Source: Clostridiaceae bacterium 14S0207 (GTDB taxonomy: Bacteria > Bacillota > Clostridia > Clostridiales > Clostridiaceae). Taken from it: 64,000 nt of DNA. The notes under the pieces were generated by a model. That model was given only the letters and a program-made list of their open reading frames with translations, did not search any database and was not told where the DNA came from. Positions 45,200 through 54,357 of the stretch are shown in pieces (positions within the stretch are counted from its first letter, which is position 1; each line of letters opens with the position of its first letter). A program made the position numbers and the translations under genes. The stretch spans positions 124,001 through 188,000 of the forward strand of contig CP026600.1 of NCBI GenBank assembly GCA_003288255.1, written 5' to 3'.

Positions 45200-45254
45200 T
45201 GTTAAAATATAAGATAAGATTGTTAAAAGAGAATACTTAATAGAGAGGATTACT

Positions 45255-46013
45255 ATGGAATTTTTAAAAATTAATGAGACGTTAGATGATTTGCAATTAA
45301 AAGGTATAAAAGTAATTCAAAAAAAAGATGGATTTAGATTTGGAGTAGATGCTGTTTTACTAGCTAATTTTGCAAATGTGAAAAAAAATCATAATGTAGT
45401 AGATTTATGTTCGGGAACAGGAATTATTCCATTTATATTAGCTGGAAAAACAGAGTGTAGTAGTGTTACAGGGATTGAAATACAAGAAGATATGGTTGAA
45501 ATGGCAAAAAGAACATCAAAATTAAATAATTTAGAAGAGAGAATAAAATTTGTTAATGAGAATCTTACAAATTTAAAGTATATAAAGTCTATGAGTAAGG
45601 TTGATGTAGTAACCGTTAATCCACCATATAAATTAAGAAATGCGGGTATAGTTAATCCAGAAGATAAAATGGCAATTGCCAGACATGAAATCTGTTGTAA
45701 TTTAGAAGATGTTATAATCAGTGCCAAGACACTATTAAAAGATAGGGGAAGGTTCTACATGGTTCATAGACCAGAACGACTTGTAGATATATTAACTTTA
45801 ATGAGACAACATAAGTTAGAACCAAAAAGAATTAGAATGATACATCCTAGTGCTAATAAAGCACCTAATATAGTTTTAATAGAAGGCCAAAGAGATGGTG
45901 GCAAGTTTTTTAAATGGGAAGATCCATTATATGTACATAATGAAGATGGAAGTTATACAAAGGAAATAGAAGAGATATATAATTCTCACAGAAAGGAGAA
46001 GCAAAATGGGTAA
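45255..46013 (+). CDS. tRNA1(Val) (adenine-N6)-methyltransferase-like protein (YabB)
   Basis: A 252-aa class I SAM methyltransferase. VVDLCSGTGIIPF is the SAM-binding motif and VNPPY the amino-methyltransferase motif. It matches the TrmN6/YabB group that methylates the adenine next to the anticodon. The start DGFRFGVDAVLLANF is typical of the group. ATG 45255 follows GAGAGGA. Its stop overlaps the start of rsmI by 8 bases, as in the yabB-yabC arrangement. Confidence 0.9.
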   Translation: MEFLKINETLDDLQLKGIKVIQKKDGFRFGVDAVLLANFANVKKNHNVVDLCSGTGIIPFILAGKTECSSVTGIEIQEDMVEMAKRTSKLNNLEERIKFVNENLTNLKYIKSMSKVDVVTVNPPYKLRNAGIVNPEDKMAIARHEICCNLEDVIISAKTLLKDRGRFYMVHRPERLVDILTLMRQHKLEPKRIRMIHPSANKAPNIVLIEGQRDGGKFFKWEDPLYVHNEDGSYTKEIEEIYNSHRKEKQNG

Positions 46014-46845
46014 GTTATATTTAGTTCCAACACCAATAGGAAATTTAAAAGATATTACTTTAAGAGCTTTAGATGTATTAAAAAATGTAGATATTATAGC
46101 AAGTGAAGATACAAGAGTAACATTAAAATTATTAAATCATTTTGATATTAAAAAATCATTGATTAGTTATCATAAACATAATGAACAAGGTAAAAGTGAA
46201 AATATTATAGAGTTATTAAAGCAAGGAAATGATATTGCTATAGTTACGGATGCTGGGACACCGGGAATATCAGATCCAGGAAGTGTTATAGTGTGTAAAT
46301 GTATAGAAGAGGGAATAGGATTTGAAGTTCTTCCAGGGGCTACAGCAATAACTACTGCTTTAGTGTATTCTGGATTGGATACAACTTCATTTATTTTTAA
46401 AGGTTTTTTACCGAGAGAGAATAGAGATCGTAAAAAGGTTCTAGAAGATTTAAAGGATAGAAGGGAAACCTTAATATTTTATGAGGCTCCTCATAGAATA
46501 AAAAATACACTAAAGGGTATATATGATGTTTTAGGTAATAGAAAAGTTGCATTATGCAGAGAAATTACTAAATTGCATGAGGAAATATTAAGATATTCAT
46601 TAGAAGATGTTATAGAATATTACAATGAGCATGATCCTAGGGGTGAATATGTTATGATTGTAAGTGGAAAAAGTGAAGAAGAAATAATAGAAGAAGAAAA
46701 AGCCAAATGGGATGAGCTAAGTATAGAAGAACATATAATGAAATATATTAATGAAGGAATTTCAAAAAAGGACGCGATAAAAATGGTAGCAAAAGAAAGA
46801 GGTATACCTAAAAGTGAAGTTTATAAATTTTCTATAGATATTTAA
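46006..46845 (+). CDS. rsmI: 16S rRNA (cytidine-2'-O)-methyltransferase
   Basis: A 279-aa SAM methyltransferase that modifies C1402 of 16S rRNA in the P-site. The family start LYLVPTPIGNLKDITLRAL, ASEDTRVTLKLLNHF and VTDAGTPGISDPG are clear. It overlaps the preceding gene by 8 bases and follows AAAGGAG, so the two are co-translated. Confidence 0.96.
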   Translation: MGKLYLVPTPIGNLKDITLRALDVLKNVDIIASEDTRVTLKLLNHFDIKKSLISYHKHNEQGKSENIIELLKQGNDIAIVTDAGTPGISDPGSVIVCKCIEEGIGFEVLPGATAITTALVYSGLDTTSFIFKGFLPRENRDRKKVLEDLKDRRETLIFYEAPHRIKNTLKGIYDVLGNRKVALCREITKLHEEILRYSLEDVIEYYNEHDPRGEYVMIVSGKSEEEIIEEEKAKWDELSIEEHIMKYINEGISKKDAIKMVAKERGIPKSEVYKFSIDI

Positions 46846-46981
46846 GGCAAAATGTGAAAATATATACCAAAAAAAATAGAAATTTTTTTAAATTACTTCA
46901 TAAAACTATGATTTTTTTTAATTAAATGGTATAATAAAAGTAGGTTTATATAATTTCAGTAATAAAATAGGAGGGATCAGG

Positions 46982-48193
46982 GTGCATAAAAAAGTTACAT
47001 CACTTTTGGTAGCTGTTGCCATAGCGTCGTCTATAACTATACCAGTTTTTGCAACGCCAAGTAATGGCAGGGTGAATGAACAAAAAAATATAATTAATGA
47101 ACAACAACAGAAAATTAATAAAAATAAAGAGGAAATGGAGAAAAACAGACCTCTATATGAAAAGGCAGAGGCTGAAGTTCAAAAGATCCAAAGTGAAATA
47201 GAAAAATTAGATAATAAAATTGGTGATATGCAATATAAGATTCAAAATGCCAATAAAAAGATAGATGAAACAAATGAAAATATTACAAAATCTCAATTAG
47301 AGTTAGATAAAGCAGAAGCCGATATGAAGGCAGAAAAGGAAATTTTTTCTAAAAGAGCAAGAAGTCTTTATATGAATGGGACAGATAGTTATTTAGAAAT
47401 AATATTTAACTCTAAAGGTTTGCATGATTTTATATCAAGAATTGAAACATTAAGAGCAATTTCAAATCATGATAAAAAGATTGTTACAGAAATAAAACAA
47501 AAACAAGTAGAAATAACTGATAGAAAGAATAAGTTAGAGCAGGAAAAGAAGGAAACTTTAGCTTTAAAGGCTCAAATAGAGTCAGATTTAAAAGAAGTTG
47601 AAAAATCAAAATCAGTTCAGGATGGATTAATAAAAGAAGCTCAAGCTAAGAGAGATCAATATGCTAATACTATAGCAGGATTTAGAGAAAGAATTGAAGA
47701 AAGTGAAAGACAAATAAATTCTGCTAAAAATAACATAGAAAGAATAAGACAAGAGGCAGCTGCTGCATCTTCATCAAGTAATACTCCATCAAGAGGAAAT
47801 AGCAGTGGAGGTAGTTCTATAAAGGTTCCATCATCAGGTATGGGAAATGCTGCCGTAGCCATTGCAAGCAGATATTTAGGTACTCCATATCTATGGGGCG
47901 GAACATCACCAGGTGGATTTGATTGTTCTGGTCTTGTTCAATATGCTTATGCTCAATTAGGAGTTAGTTTACCAAGAACAACATATACACAAGTTAATTG
48001 TGGAACAGCAGTTTCAAGAGACCAATTAGAACCAGGAGATTTAGTATTCTTTGGTTCAGCAGGTTCACCACATCACGTTGGTATGTATGTTGGAGATGGA
48101 TGTTATATTCATGCACCACAAACTGGTGATGTTGTAAAGGTATCTTCACTTTCAAGCAGACGAGATTATTGTGCTGGAAGAAGAATTAGATAA
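46982..48193 (+). CDS. secreted NlpC/P60 endopeptidase with coiled coil (PcsB/CwlO-like)
   Basis: A 403-aa wall hydrolase. Signal peptide 1-25 (cleavage after VFA); coiled coil about 30-260; Ser/Gly linker 262-285; NlpC/P60 domain about 287-403 with catalytic Cys315 in GGFDCSG, His365 in HHVGMYV and His377 in YIHAP. Such proteins cut the D-Glu to meso-DAP bond in peptidoglycan and are usually controlled by FtsEX through the coiled coil. The start is GTG 46982, behind GGAGG. No ftsEX gene adjoins. Confidence 0.93.
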   Translation: MHKKVTSLLVAVAIASSITIPVFATPSNGRVNEQKNIINEQQQKINKNKEEMEKNRPLYEKAEAEVQKIQSEIEKLDNKIGDMQYKIQNANKKIDETNENITKSQLELDKAEADMKAEKEIFSKRARSLYMNGTDSYLEIIFNSKGLHDFISRIETLRAISNHDKKIVTEIKQKQVEITDRKNKLEQEKKETLALKAQIESDLKEVEKSKSVQDGLIKEAQAKRDQYANTIAGFRERIEESERQINSAKNNIERIRQEAAAASSSSNTPSRGNSSGGSSIKVPSSGMGNAAVAIASRYLGTPYLWGGTSPGGFDCSGLVQYAYAQLGVSLPRTTYTQVNCGTAVSRDQLEPGDLVFFGSAGSPHHVGMYVGDGCYIHAPQTGDVVKVSSLSSRRDYCAGRRIR

Positions 48194-48258
48194 TAGACAA
48201 GCTTATTAAATTTAGAATAAATTTTTTATTTGGTTTAGGGAAAAGAGAAAAGGGTTAG

Positions 48259-48318
48259 AGGTTCCATGTATTCTTATAAGATTACTTATTGAAAGGAGAA
48301 TATATGGAACCTTTTTTA
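48259..48318 (+). terminator. terminator of the NlpC/P60 gene
   Basis: AGGTTCCAT (48259-48267) and following bases pair with ATATATGGAACCT (48300-48312), then a T-run. The internal loop holds AAAGGAGA. Confidence 0.7.
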
Positions 48319-48345
48319 CTTTTTATAAAAAAGTTATAAAAAATA

Positions 48346-48378
48346 AAAAGCACACTTAATTTATAAGTGTGCTTTTTA
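48346..48378. terminator. terminator of abrB (minus strand)
   Basis: AAAAAGCACACTTA (48346-48359) pairs with TAAGTGTGCTTTTT (48364-48377); T-runs lie on both sides. Confidence 0.85.
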
Positions 48379-48395
48379 TTTTATTAAAATTAGAA

Positions 48396-48641
48396 TTATT
48401 TTTCAGTTTTTAAATCGTTTAAACAATTTTGACAAATGTTTTTACCTTTATAATTTAAAACATCTCTAGCATCTCCACAGAAGATACAAGCTGGTTCATA
48501 TTTCTTTAATATAATTTGTTCACCATCTACATAAATTTCAAGAGCATCTTTTTCAGCTATATCTAAAGTTCTTCTTAATTCTATAGGAATAACTATTCTT
48601 CCTAATTCATCCACTCTTCTTACTACACCTGTTGATTTCAT
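48396..48641 (-). CDS. abrB: AbrB-family transition-state regulator
   Basis: An 81-aa regulator. The N-terminal swapped-hairpin domain is intact (MKSTGVVRRVDELGRIVIP, ELRRTLDI, LEIYVDGEQIILKKY). The C-terminal part has CIFC and CQNC, which may bind zinc; classical AbrB has a longer non-zinc C-terminus. The family binds AT-rich DNA as a tetramer and represses post-exponential genes. ATG 48641 follows AAAGGAGGA. Position after the yabB-yabC-like genes is as in B. subtilis. Confidence 0.9.
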   Translation of the reverse strand: MKSTGVVRRVDELGRIVIPIELRRTLDIAEKDALEIYVDGEQIILKKYEPACIFCGDARDVLNYKGKNICQNCLNDLKTEK

Positions 48642-49313
48642 TTTAAAATATCCTCCTTTACGAATTTATAATAACAAAATTCGACTTAACATAATAATTT
48701 AATGATAAATTTGACACATATTATCAATATATTTATTTGATTAATATTTGATTAAGTTACAAATAACATTCAAAATTCCATCTATAGTTAATATACTACC
48801 AAATAATACAAATGTCAATAATTATTTTTAAATATTGTTAAAATTAAATAATATCTGAAAGTATTGATTTATTTAGGTTTTCAGTACATTTCATAAGGCT
48901 TATTCAATCAAATATATAGAAAAAAATGTTAATTAACCTTTATCAATAATTGAATTTAATACCTGTTTAATGTCGAAAATAAGAAAAATTTAAATTTACA
49001 AAGAATACAAATTGCTAATTAAATACATAATATAAAGATTATAAGTTGAGTATTAATAAAGTATATTAACAAAAATATTAAATATTATGTAATTAAACAT
49101 AATATTTGTAAAAATACATTTAATTATATTTTTGACAGCTATAAAAAATAATATACATTTACATTTATAACAAATTTTAAAAGAATACATAATTAATTAA
49201 ATAGTAGAATAATTATGCATTAAAATCGGCATATTAAAGGGAAAAATGCAATGGTATTAAAACGTAATACATGGTATATTAAATTATAGAGAAATTACTA
49301 GGAGGTTTTTATA
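48642..49313. other. long AT-rich divergent intergenic region
   Basis: It separates abrB (minus) and transaldolase (plus). The abrB promoter lies at 48790-48818. No ORF or structured RNA is seen in the rest. Homopolymer-rich DNA is a typical AbrB target, so self-binding is possible. Confidence 0.45.
48790..48818 (-). promoter_or_regulatory. abrB promoter
   Basis: On the minus strand TTGACA (48818-48813), 17 bases, TATATT (48795-48790). It gives a 5' untranslated leader of about 140 bases. Confidence 0.72.
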
Positions 49314-49958
49314 ATGAAAATATTTATAGATACAGCTAATGTAGAAGAAATTAAAAAAGCGGCAGCTTTAGGAATTTTAGATGGTGTAACAACAAATCCA
49401 TCTTTAATTGCTAAAGAAGGAAGAGATCTAAAGGAAGTAATCGAAGAAATATGTTCAATTGTTGATGGACCTATATCAGCAGAGGTTATAAGTTTAGAAG
49501 CTGAAAAAATGGTTGAAGAGGCAAGAGAACTTGTAAAACTACATAAAAATATAGTAATAAAAATACCTATGTGTGAAGAGGGATTAAAAGCAGTAAGTAT
49601 ATTGGCTAAAGAGGGTATAAGAACTAATGTAACATTAATATTCTCAGCTCAACAAGCATTACTTGCAGCTAAGGCTGGAGCATCTTTTGTAAGTCCATTT
49701 GTAGGAAGATTAGATGATATCGGAAATGGTGGATTACAAATAATAGAAGATATAGCTATGATATTTGAAATGTATGCTATAAATACAGAAATAATTTCAG
49801 CAAGTATAAGAACACCTATGCATGTATTAGAAGTTGCTAAAGCGGGATCAAACATAGCAACTATACCATATAAAGTTATAATGCAAATGATAAAACATCC
49901 ATTAACTGACATAGGAATACAAAAGTTCTTAGCAGATTACGAAAAATCAAATAAATAG
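49314..49958 (+). CDS. tal: transaldolase (TalC/FSA-type, short form)
   Basis: A 214-aa Schiff-base aldolase of the short transaldolase/fructose-6-phosphate aldolase family. Lys83 in VIKIPM is the catalytic lysine. Residues that separate the two activities favour transaldolase: Glu57 (GPISAEV) where FSA has Gln, and Phe129 (SPFVGR) where FSA has Tyr. It links the pentose phosphate pathway to glycolysis. ATG 49314 follows AGGAGG. It stands alone. Confidence 0.93.
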   Translation: MKIFIDTANVEEIKKAAALGILDGVTTNPSLIAKEGRDLKEVIEEICSIVDGPISAEVISLEAEKMVEEARELVKLHKNIVIKIPMCEEGLKAVSILAKEGIRTNVTLIFSAQQALLAAKAGASFVSPFVGRLDDIGNGGLQIIEDIAMIFEMYAINTEIISASIRTPMHVLEVAKAGSNIATIPYKVIMQMIKHPLTDIGIQKFLADYEKSNK

Positions 49959-50069
49959 TCTAATTATCCGTTGAAAACTAAATACTCACTTAAGTGAATA
50001 AAATTATATTATGAGTAATAGATTTCTTTTGTAGGAATAAAAATTAAATAATTCAAAAAAATAAACACA

Positions 50070-50192
50070 TTATCCACAAGCAATTGTGGATAATGTGTAT
50101 AATTATTTAAAAAATTCTAAAAATATTCTTCTGTAACTTAATAATTATAATGTTTATTGAAGTTATTCACAAATTATAAAAAGATATCCACA
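50070..50192. promoter_or_regulatory. cluster of DnaA-box-like 9-mers
   Basis: TTATCCACA (50070-50078, plus), the same on the minus strand (50085-50093), TTATACACA on the minus strand (50094-50102), TTATTCACA (50163-50171, plus) and ATATCCACA (50184-50192, one mismatch). The first two are arms of a 15-bp hairpin. Four perfect TTATNCACA boxes fall within about 100 bases, then several hundred bases of AT-rich DNA. dnaA is not in the window, so this is not the usual dnaA-linked oriC. It may titrate DnaA or regulate the next gene. Confidence 0.55.
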
Positions 50193-50574
50193 AATATGTT
50201 AATAAGTTTAATAAAAATAATATGGTGAAATTTTAGATGCATAAAATAGTTATTTGTAAAATATTTGGAAAAAGGTGCTGAAATATAAAACACATAAAAT
50301 GGACTTTAATTTATGCTTTATAAATATTAAAGAAACTATTACAATAATAATAAAGTACATATAATATAATTTAAAATACTGTTAATTTTAACATTGATAA
50401 CTTGTAATGTGGTTATACTTACCTTATAATTAAATTGAAATTATATATTTGGTTAAAATAATATTTGAATATAAACTTAGTTGAACATATTGAATATAAT
50501 ATAGTAACTAAAATTTAAGTAGTATATGTTGTAATAAAAATAAAAGAGTTAAATTAATTAGGAAGGTGAAGTGC

Positions 50575-51162
50575 ATGCCAAAGAAAATGTTCTCAATAGA
50601 CGAAATAAACAATATGGCTAAAGAAATGTCAAAGAATAGTATAATTCCTTATAAAGACTTGCCACAGTACGATTTGTTTTTATCTCAGGTAATTGATTAT
50701 TTAAATGATCATTTTGAGAAAGAAAATTATACTAATAATATTGTGCAAAACTATATAAAAAGTGAGGTTATCTCTAAACCAGAAGATGGAAAAAAAAGAG
50801 GGTATACAAAACTTCATTTAGCCCAATTAGCTTTATTAAGTTATATGAGACCAGTACTTACTACGGATGAAATTAGAAAGGTTTTCAGGTTAGCTTTTAA
50901 TGAAATAAATGACAGAAGTGATGACATAATTAGTTGGCAAAAAGCCTATGCTACTTTTTGTGATATTCAAGAGGAATGTTTTAATTATTTCTTATCTTCA
51001 GACTATTTTGATGAAACTAAAATAGATGATAGTATTAAGGAATTTAATTTACAAGAAAAGGATGAAGAAAGAATTAAAGTATTTTTAATAGTAATGACTT
51101 TGATTGCCCAGTCTAGTGTTATTAAAAAATTAGCACAAAAAATTATAGATAATTATGAATAA
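50575..51162 (+). CDS. DUF1836 (MerR-like HTH) protein
   Basis: A 195-aa protein like DUF1836 proteins of Firmicutes: FSIDEINNMAKEM, VIDYLNDHF, NYIKSEVISKPEDGKKRGYTKLHLAQLALLSYMRPVLTTDEI. The YIKSEVI-pattern and KxGYTxxHL resemble a MerR-type DNA-binding fold; the C-terminal part is helical. Role unknown. ATG 50575 is preferred over GTG 50566 because AGGAAGG lies 8 bases before it. The DnaA-box cluster lies upstream. Confidence 0.8.
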   Translation: MPKKMFSIDEINNMAKEMSKNSIIPYKDLPQYDLFLSQVIDYLNDHFEKENYTNNIVQNYIKSEVISKPEDGKKRGYTKLHLAQLALLSYMRPVLTTDEIRKVFRLAFNEINDRSDDIISWQKAYATFCDIQEECFNYFLSSDYFDETKIDDSIKEFNLQEKDEERIKVFLIVMTLIAQSSVIKKLAQKIIDNYE

Positions 51163-51230
51163 ATTTATTTATGAGAAAAAATAATGATTAAACACAATTA
51201 TTTATATAATCATAATAACAAAAATCTCTT

Positions 51231-51306
51231 ATCTAACAAATTAATTTTTAAGATGTAAAGATGTAAACCATTATATTTTAAAATTAATAGATAAGAGATT
51301 TTTTTA
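51231..51306 (+). terminator. terminator of the DUF1836 gene
   Basis: AAAATCTCTTATCTA pairs with TAGATAAGAGATTTT; inner AT-rich pairing extends the stem, then T. Confidence 0.75.
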
Positions 51307-51710
51307 TACAATTTTATAATTAAATATTATTAGTGTAGTAATTCTGTGAAACTAGACTAAAGAATGTATCAAAAATAAATAACATAATAATTATGTTTAA
51401 GTCTAAAAAGAAAAAAAGTGAATAAAAAGTTATACATAGATTAATAATATTATTGAATTATTAGAACAAAACTTATTTGAAGATTATTAGATTAATATAG
51501 TTGTAGTAATGTTAAATGTTAATTTAATTTTTGAACATGTATAAAGATAATCTAATAAAACTATATTATAATAGCTGACTAGTTATACCAATAAAATATT
51601 TTAGGATAAATAGTGTTAAAAAAATAAAATATTACTTAAATGATATAAAGTTACATAAGCTATGTAAAACTTACATTTATTAAAACAATTTTACTAAAAA
51701 ATACTAACAA

Positions 51711-51748
51711 AACAATTTTTAAAAAAATTTTTAAAAAATTTTTATTTT
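51711..51748. promoter_or_regulatory. phased A/T tracts, predicted curved DNA
   Basis: Three A-then-T blocks with junctions at 51715/16, 51727/28 and 51738/39, spaced 12 and 11 bases, close to one helical turn. They lie about 140-175 bases upstream of the arcC -35 box. Intrinsic curvature is inferred. Confidence 0.45.
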
Positions 51749-51886
51749 ATAAATATGCAGTAAGTAATTAGAAAATATATGAAAAAGTATAGTAAAAGCA
51801 TGTTTTACATAAAATGTAATGAATATATTTACTATTTATTTTAGAATATAGGAATATATATGCAGTTAGACGACTTTGACAACATG

Positions 51887-51915
51887 TTGACAAGATTTTG
51901 ATTAACATGTACTAT
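51887..51915 (+). promoter_or_regulatory. arcC promoter
   Basis: TTGACA (51887-51892), 17 bases, TACTAT (51910-51915). The start codon is 43 bases further on. I see no certain ArgR box. Confidence 0.65.
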
Positions 51916-51957
51916 GAAATCAGAAAAGCCAGTAAGCATTTTTAAGGAGGATTACAG

Positions 51958-52902
51958 ATGAAAATAGTATTAGCCCTAGGTGGAAATGCACTTCAAGCAG
52001 ATCCTAAAAATAAGACTGCAGAAGCTCAATTAAAAACTTGTAAAGAAACAGCTAAATCAGTTGTTGATTTAGTAGAAGCAGGCCATACTGTAACAGTAGT
52101 TCACGGAAATGGTCCTCAAGTAGGTCAAATAGTTGCTTCATTGGAAGCTGGACATAAACAAGATGAATCAAACGTTTTATTCCCATTTGATGTTTGTGGG
52201 TCATTCTCTCAAGGTTACATAGGATACCACTTACAAAATGCAATAAAAGAAGAATTAGCTAATAGAAATATAAATAAAAATGTTGGAACTGTTGTAACTC
52301 AAGTGGTTGTAGATGCTAATGATAACGGATTCCAAAATCCAACTAAGCCAATAGGTTCTTTCTTCACAGAAGAAGAAGCTAAAAAACTAGAGGCTGAACA
52401 AGGATATGTAATGAAAGAAGATGCAGGAAGAGGATATAGAAGAGTTGTTGCTTCTCCAAAACCAGTTGATATAGTAGAAAAAGACCTAATAAAAGAATTA
52501 GTTGATAACGGTAATGTTGTAATTGCTTGCGGTGGCGGTGGTATTCCAGTAGTTAAAGAAGAAAATGGATACAAAGGCGTTGCTGCTGTTATAGATAAAG
52601 ACTTCGCAGCTGAAAAATTAGCTGAAATATTAGAAGCTGATGCATTATTCATTTTAACAGCTGTAGATAGAGTTTGTGTAAACTTTAACAAACCAAACCA
52701 AAAAGCATTAGAAACTATGAATTTAGCTGAAGTTGACCAATATATTGCAGAAGGACAATTTGCTCCAGGAAGCATGTTACCAAAGGTTGAAGCTTGCAAG
52801 AAGTTCGTTCAAAACGATAGAACTAAAACAGCTATAATAGCTTCATTAGAAAATGCTAGAGAAGCTTTAAAAGGCGCTTCAGGAACAAAAGTAATAGGAT
52901 AA
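51958..52902 (+). CDS. arcC: carbamate kinase
   Basis: A 314-aa carbamate kinase that makes ATP from carbamoyl phosphate and ADP, the last step of the arginine deiminase pathway. KIVLALGGNALQ, VVHGNGPQVGQ, IACGGGGIPV and ILTAVDRV are family motifs; GSMLPKVEA is near the C-terminus. Length is typical. ATG 51958 follows AAGGAGGA. It is first of the arcC-arcA-argF set. Codon use includes more G/C-ending codons than neighbours, as expected of a highly expressed gene. Confidence 0.97.
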   Translation: MKIVLALGGNALQADPKNKTAEAQLKTCKETAKSVVDLVEAGHTVTVVHGNGPQVGQIVASLEAGHKQDESNVLFPFDVCGSFSQGYIGYHLQNAIKEELANRNINKNVGTVVTQVVVDANDNGFQNPTKPIGSFFTEEEAKKLEAEQGYVMKEDAGRGYRRVVASPKPVDIVEKDLIKELVDNGNVVIACGGGGIPVVKEENGYKGVAAVIDKDFAAEKLAEILEADALFILTAVDRVCVNFNKPNQKALETMNLAEVDQYIAEGQFAPGSMLPKVEACKKFVQNDRTKTAIIASLENAREALKGASGTKVIG

Positions 52903-52939
52903 TTAATTCTATATACAAGTACCGATAGCGTTTTATATA

Positions 52940-52985
52940 AAATACAAAACATAAAAATACAAAAATACAAAAATACAAAAACAAA
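52940..52985 (+). repeat. short tandem repeat of ATACAAAA units
   Basis: About four copies of ATACAAAA, two slightly changed, between arcC and arcA. Copy number could vary by slippage and alter spacing upstream of arcA. Confidence 0.7.
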
Positions 52986-53019
52986 GGGATAATTCCTAAG
53001 AAGAGGGGGGCACTTGAAC

Positions 53020-54228
53020 ATGACTACACAAAGACAAATCCATGTTTATTCAGAAATTGGAAATTTGAAAACAGTTATGCTTCATAGACCAGGTCATGAA
53101 ATTGAAAATTTAGTACCAGAATATCTTGAAAGACTACTATTTGATGATATTCCATTCTTAAAAGTAGCTAGACAAGAACATGATAGATTTGCAGAAGTAC
53201 TAAGAAACAATGGAGTTGAAGTACTTTACTTAGAAAAATTAGCTGCTGAATCTCTTACAACTAAAGAATTAAAGGAACAATTTATTAAAGAAGTTATAGC
53301 AGAGTGCAATATTACTGATGCTGCTATCATTAATGAATTAACTAAGTATTTCATGGCTATGCCAAATAAAGAAATGATAGATAAAATTATGGCTGGTGTA
53401 AGAAAGAAAGACATCGGAATTAGCGAATCTTATGGAGAATATCCATTCGTTATGGATCCAATGCCAAACTTATACTTCACTAGAGACCCATTTGCTTGTA
53501 TGGGAAGTGGTGTAACATTAAACACAATGAGAACTGTTACAAGAAACAGAGAAACTATATTTGGTAAATATATATTTGAACATCATCCATCATTTGCAGA
53601 ACATAAACCAAACATATACTTCCAAAGAGGTCAAAAGACTTCAGTAGAAGGTGGAGACGAGTTAATATTAAGCAAAGATGTATTAGCTATTGGTGCTAGT
53701 GAAAGAACTGATGCTGAGTCAGTTAAAGAAATAGCAAAAAATGTATTTGAAGCTGGTGAAAGTTTCAAAACTGTTCTTATAATCCATATTCCTAAATCAA
53801 GAGCATTCATGCACTTAGATACAGTATTTACAATGATTGATTATGATAAATTTACTGTACACCCAGGAATTGAAGGGTCATTAAAAGTTACTGCTTTAAC
53901 TTATGATAAAGCTAAAAAAGAAGTTATTGCTAAAGAAGAAGAAGGATGCTTAGAAGCTATTTTATCTGAACATCTTGGAAGACAAATCACATTAATTAGA
54001 TGTGGAGGTGGAGATACAATTATTGCTGGAAGAGAACAATGGAATGATGGTTCTAACACTCTTGCAATAGCTCCAGGAACTGTTGTAACTTATGAAAGAA
54101 ACTATGTAACTAATGAGTTACTAGATAAATATAACATCAATGTACTTTCTATACCTTCAGCTGAGTTATCAAGAGGTAGAGGAGGCCCAAGATGTATGTC
54201 AATGCCTTTCTATAGAGAAGATCTATAA
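53020..54228 (+). CDS. arcA: arginine deiminase
   Basis: A 402-aa arginine deiminase that hydrolyses L-arginine to citrulline and ammonia. The nucleophile is the Cys in [12 protein letters not shown], 10 residues before the end of the protein. [15 protein letters not shown] and HLDTVFTM are the other catalytic motifs. Length is typical. ATG 53020 is preferred over TTG 53014 because GAGGGGGG ends 9 bases upstream. It lies 117 bases after arcC, separated by a tandem repeat. Confidence 0.97.
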   Translation: MTTQRQIHVYSEIGNLKTVMLHRPGHEIENLVPEYLERLLFDDIPFLKVARQEHDRFAEVLRNNGVEVLYLEKLAAESLTTKELKEQFIKEVIAECNITDAAIINELTKYFMAMPNKEMIDKIMAGVRKKDIGISESYGEYPFVMDPMPNLYFTRDPFACMGSGVTLNTMRTVTRNRETIFGKYIFEHHPSFAEHKPNIYFQRGQKTSVEGGDELILSKDVLAIGASERTDAESVKEIAKNVFEAGESFKTVLIIHIPKSRAFMHLDTVFTMIDYDKFTVHPGIEGSLKVTALTYDKAKKEVIAKEEEGCLEAILSEHLGRQITLIRCGGGDTIIAGREQWNDGSNTLAIAPGTVVTYERNYVTNELLDKYNINVLSIPSAELSRGRGGPRCMSMPFYREDL

Positions 54229-54251
54229 TAATTGACAATAGAAGTAAATAT

Positions 54252-54321
54252 TTGAAAATCAAAATATAAACTATTATAATATAAGTAGATGAATATCTTC
54301 ATTTATAGGATATTCATCTAC
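54252..54321 (+). promoter_or_regulatory. argF promoter and 5' stem-loop
   Basis: TTGAAA (54252-54257), 17 bases, TATAAT (54275-54280). GTAGATGAATATC (54285-54297) pairs perfectly with 54309-54321 around an 11-base loop. The loop starts at the predicted transcript start, so it would form a 5'-terminal hairpin, which often stabilises mRNA. It lacks a T-run, so it is not a simple terminator. Confidence 0.65.
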
Positions 54322-54357
54322 AAACTAATAAAACCTAATTTGAAAGGGGTCTTAATA

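Larger units (their letters stand above)
51163..51886. other. long AT-rich intergenic region upstream of arcC
   Basis: No gene is seen. It holds the DUF1836 terminator (51231-51306), phased A-tracts (51711-51748) and ends at the arcC promoter. Confidence 0.5.

Noticed and set aside
50070-50560. Chromosomal origin of replication
   Set aside because: DnaA-box-like sites and AT-rich DNA are present, but dnaA, dnaN, rpmH and their usual neighbours are not in the window.
52940-52985. CRISPR-like repeats between arcC and arcA
   Set aside because: The units are about 8 bases with no spacers; this is a simple tandem repeat. No CRISPR array is seen in the window.
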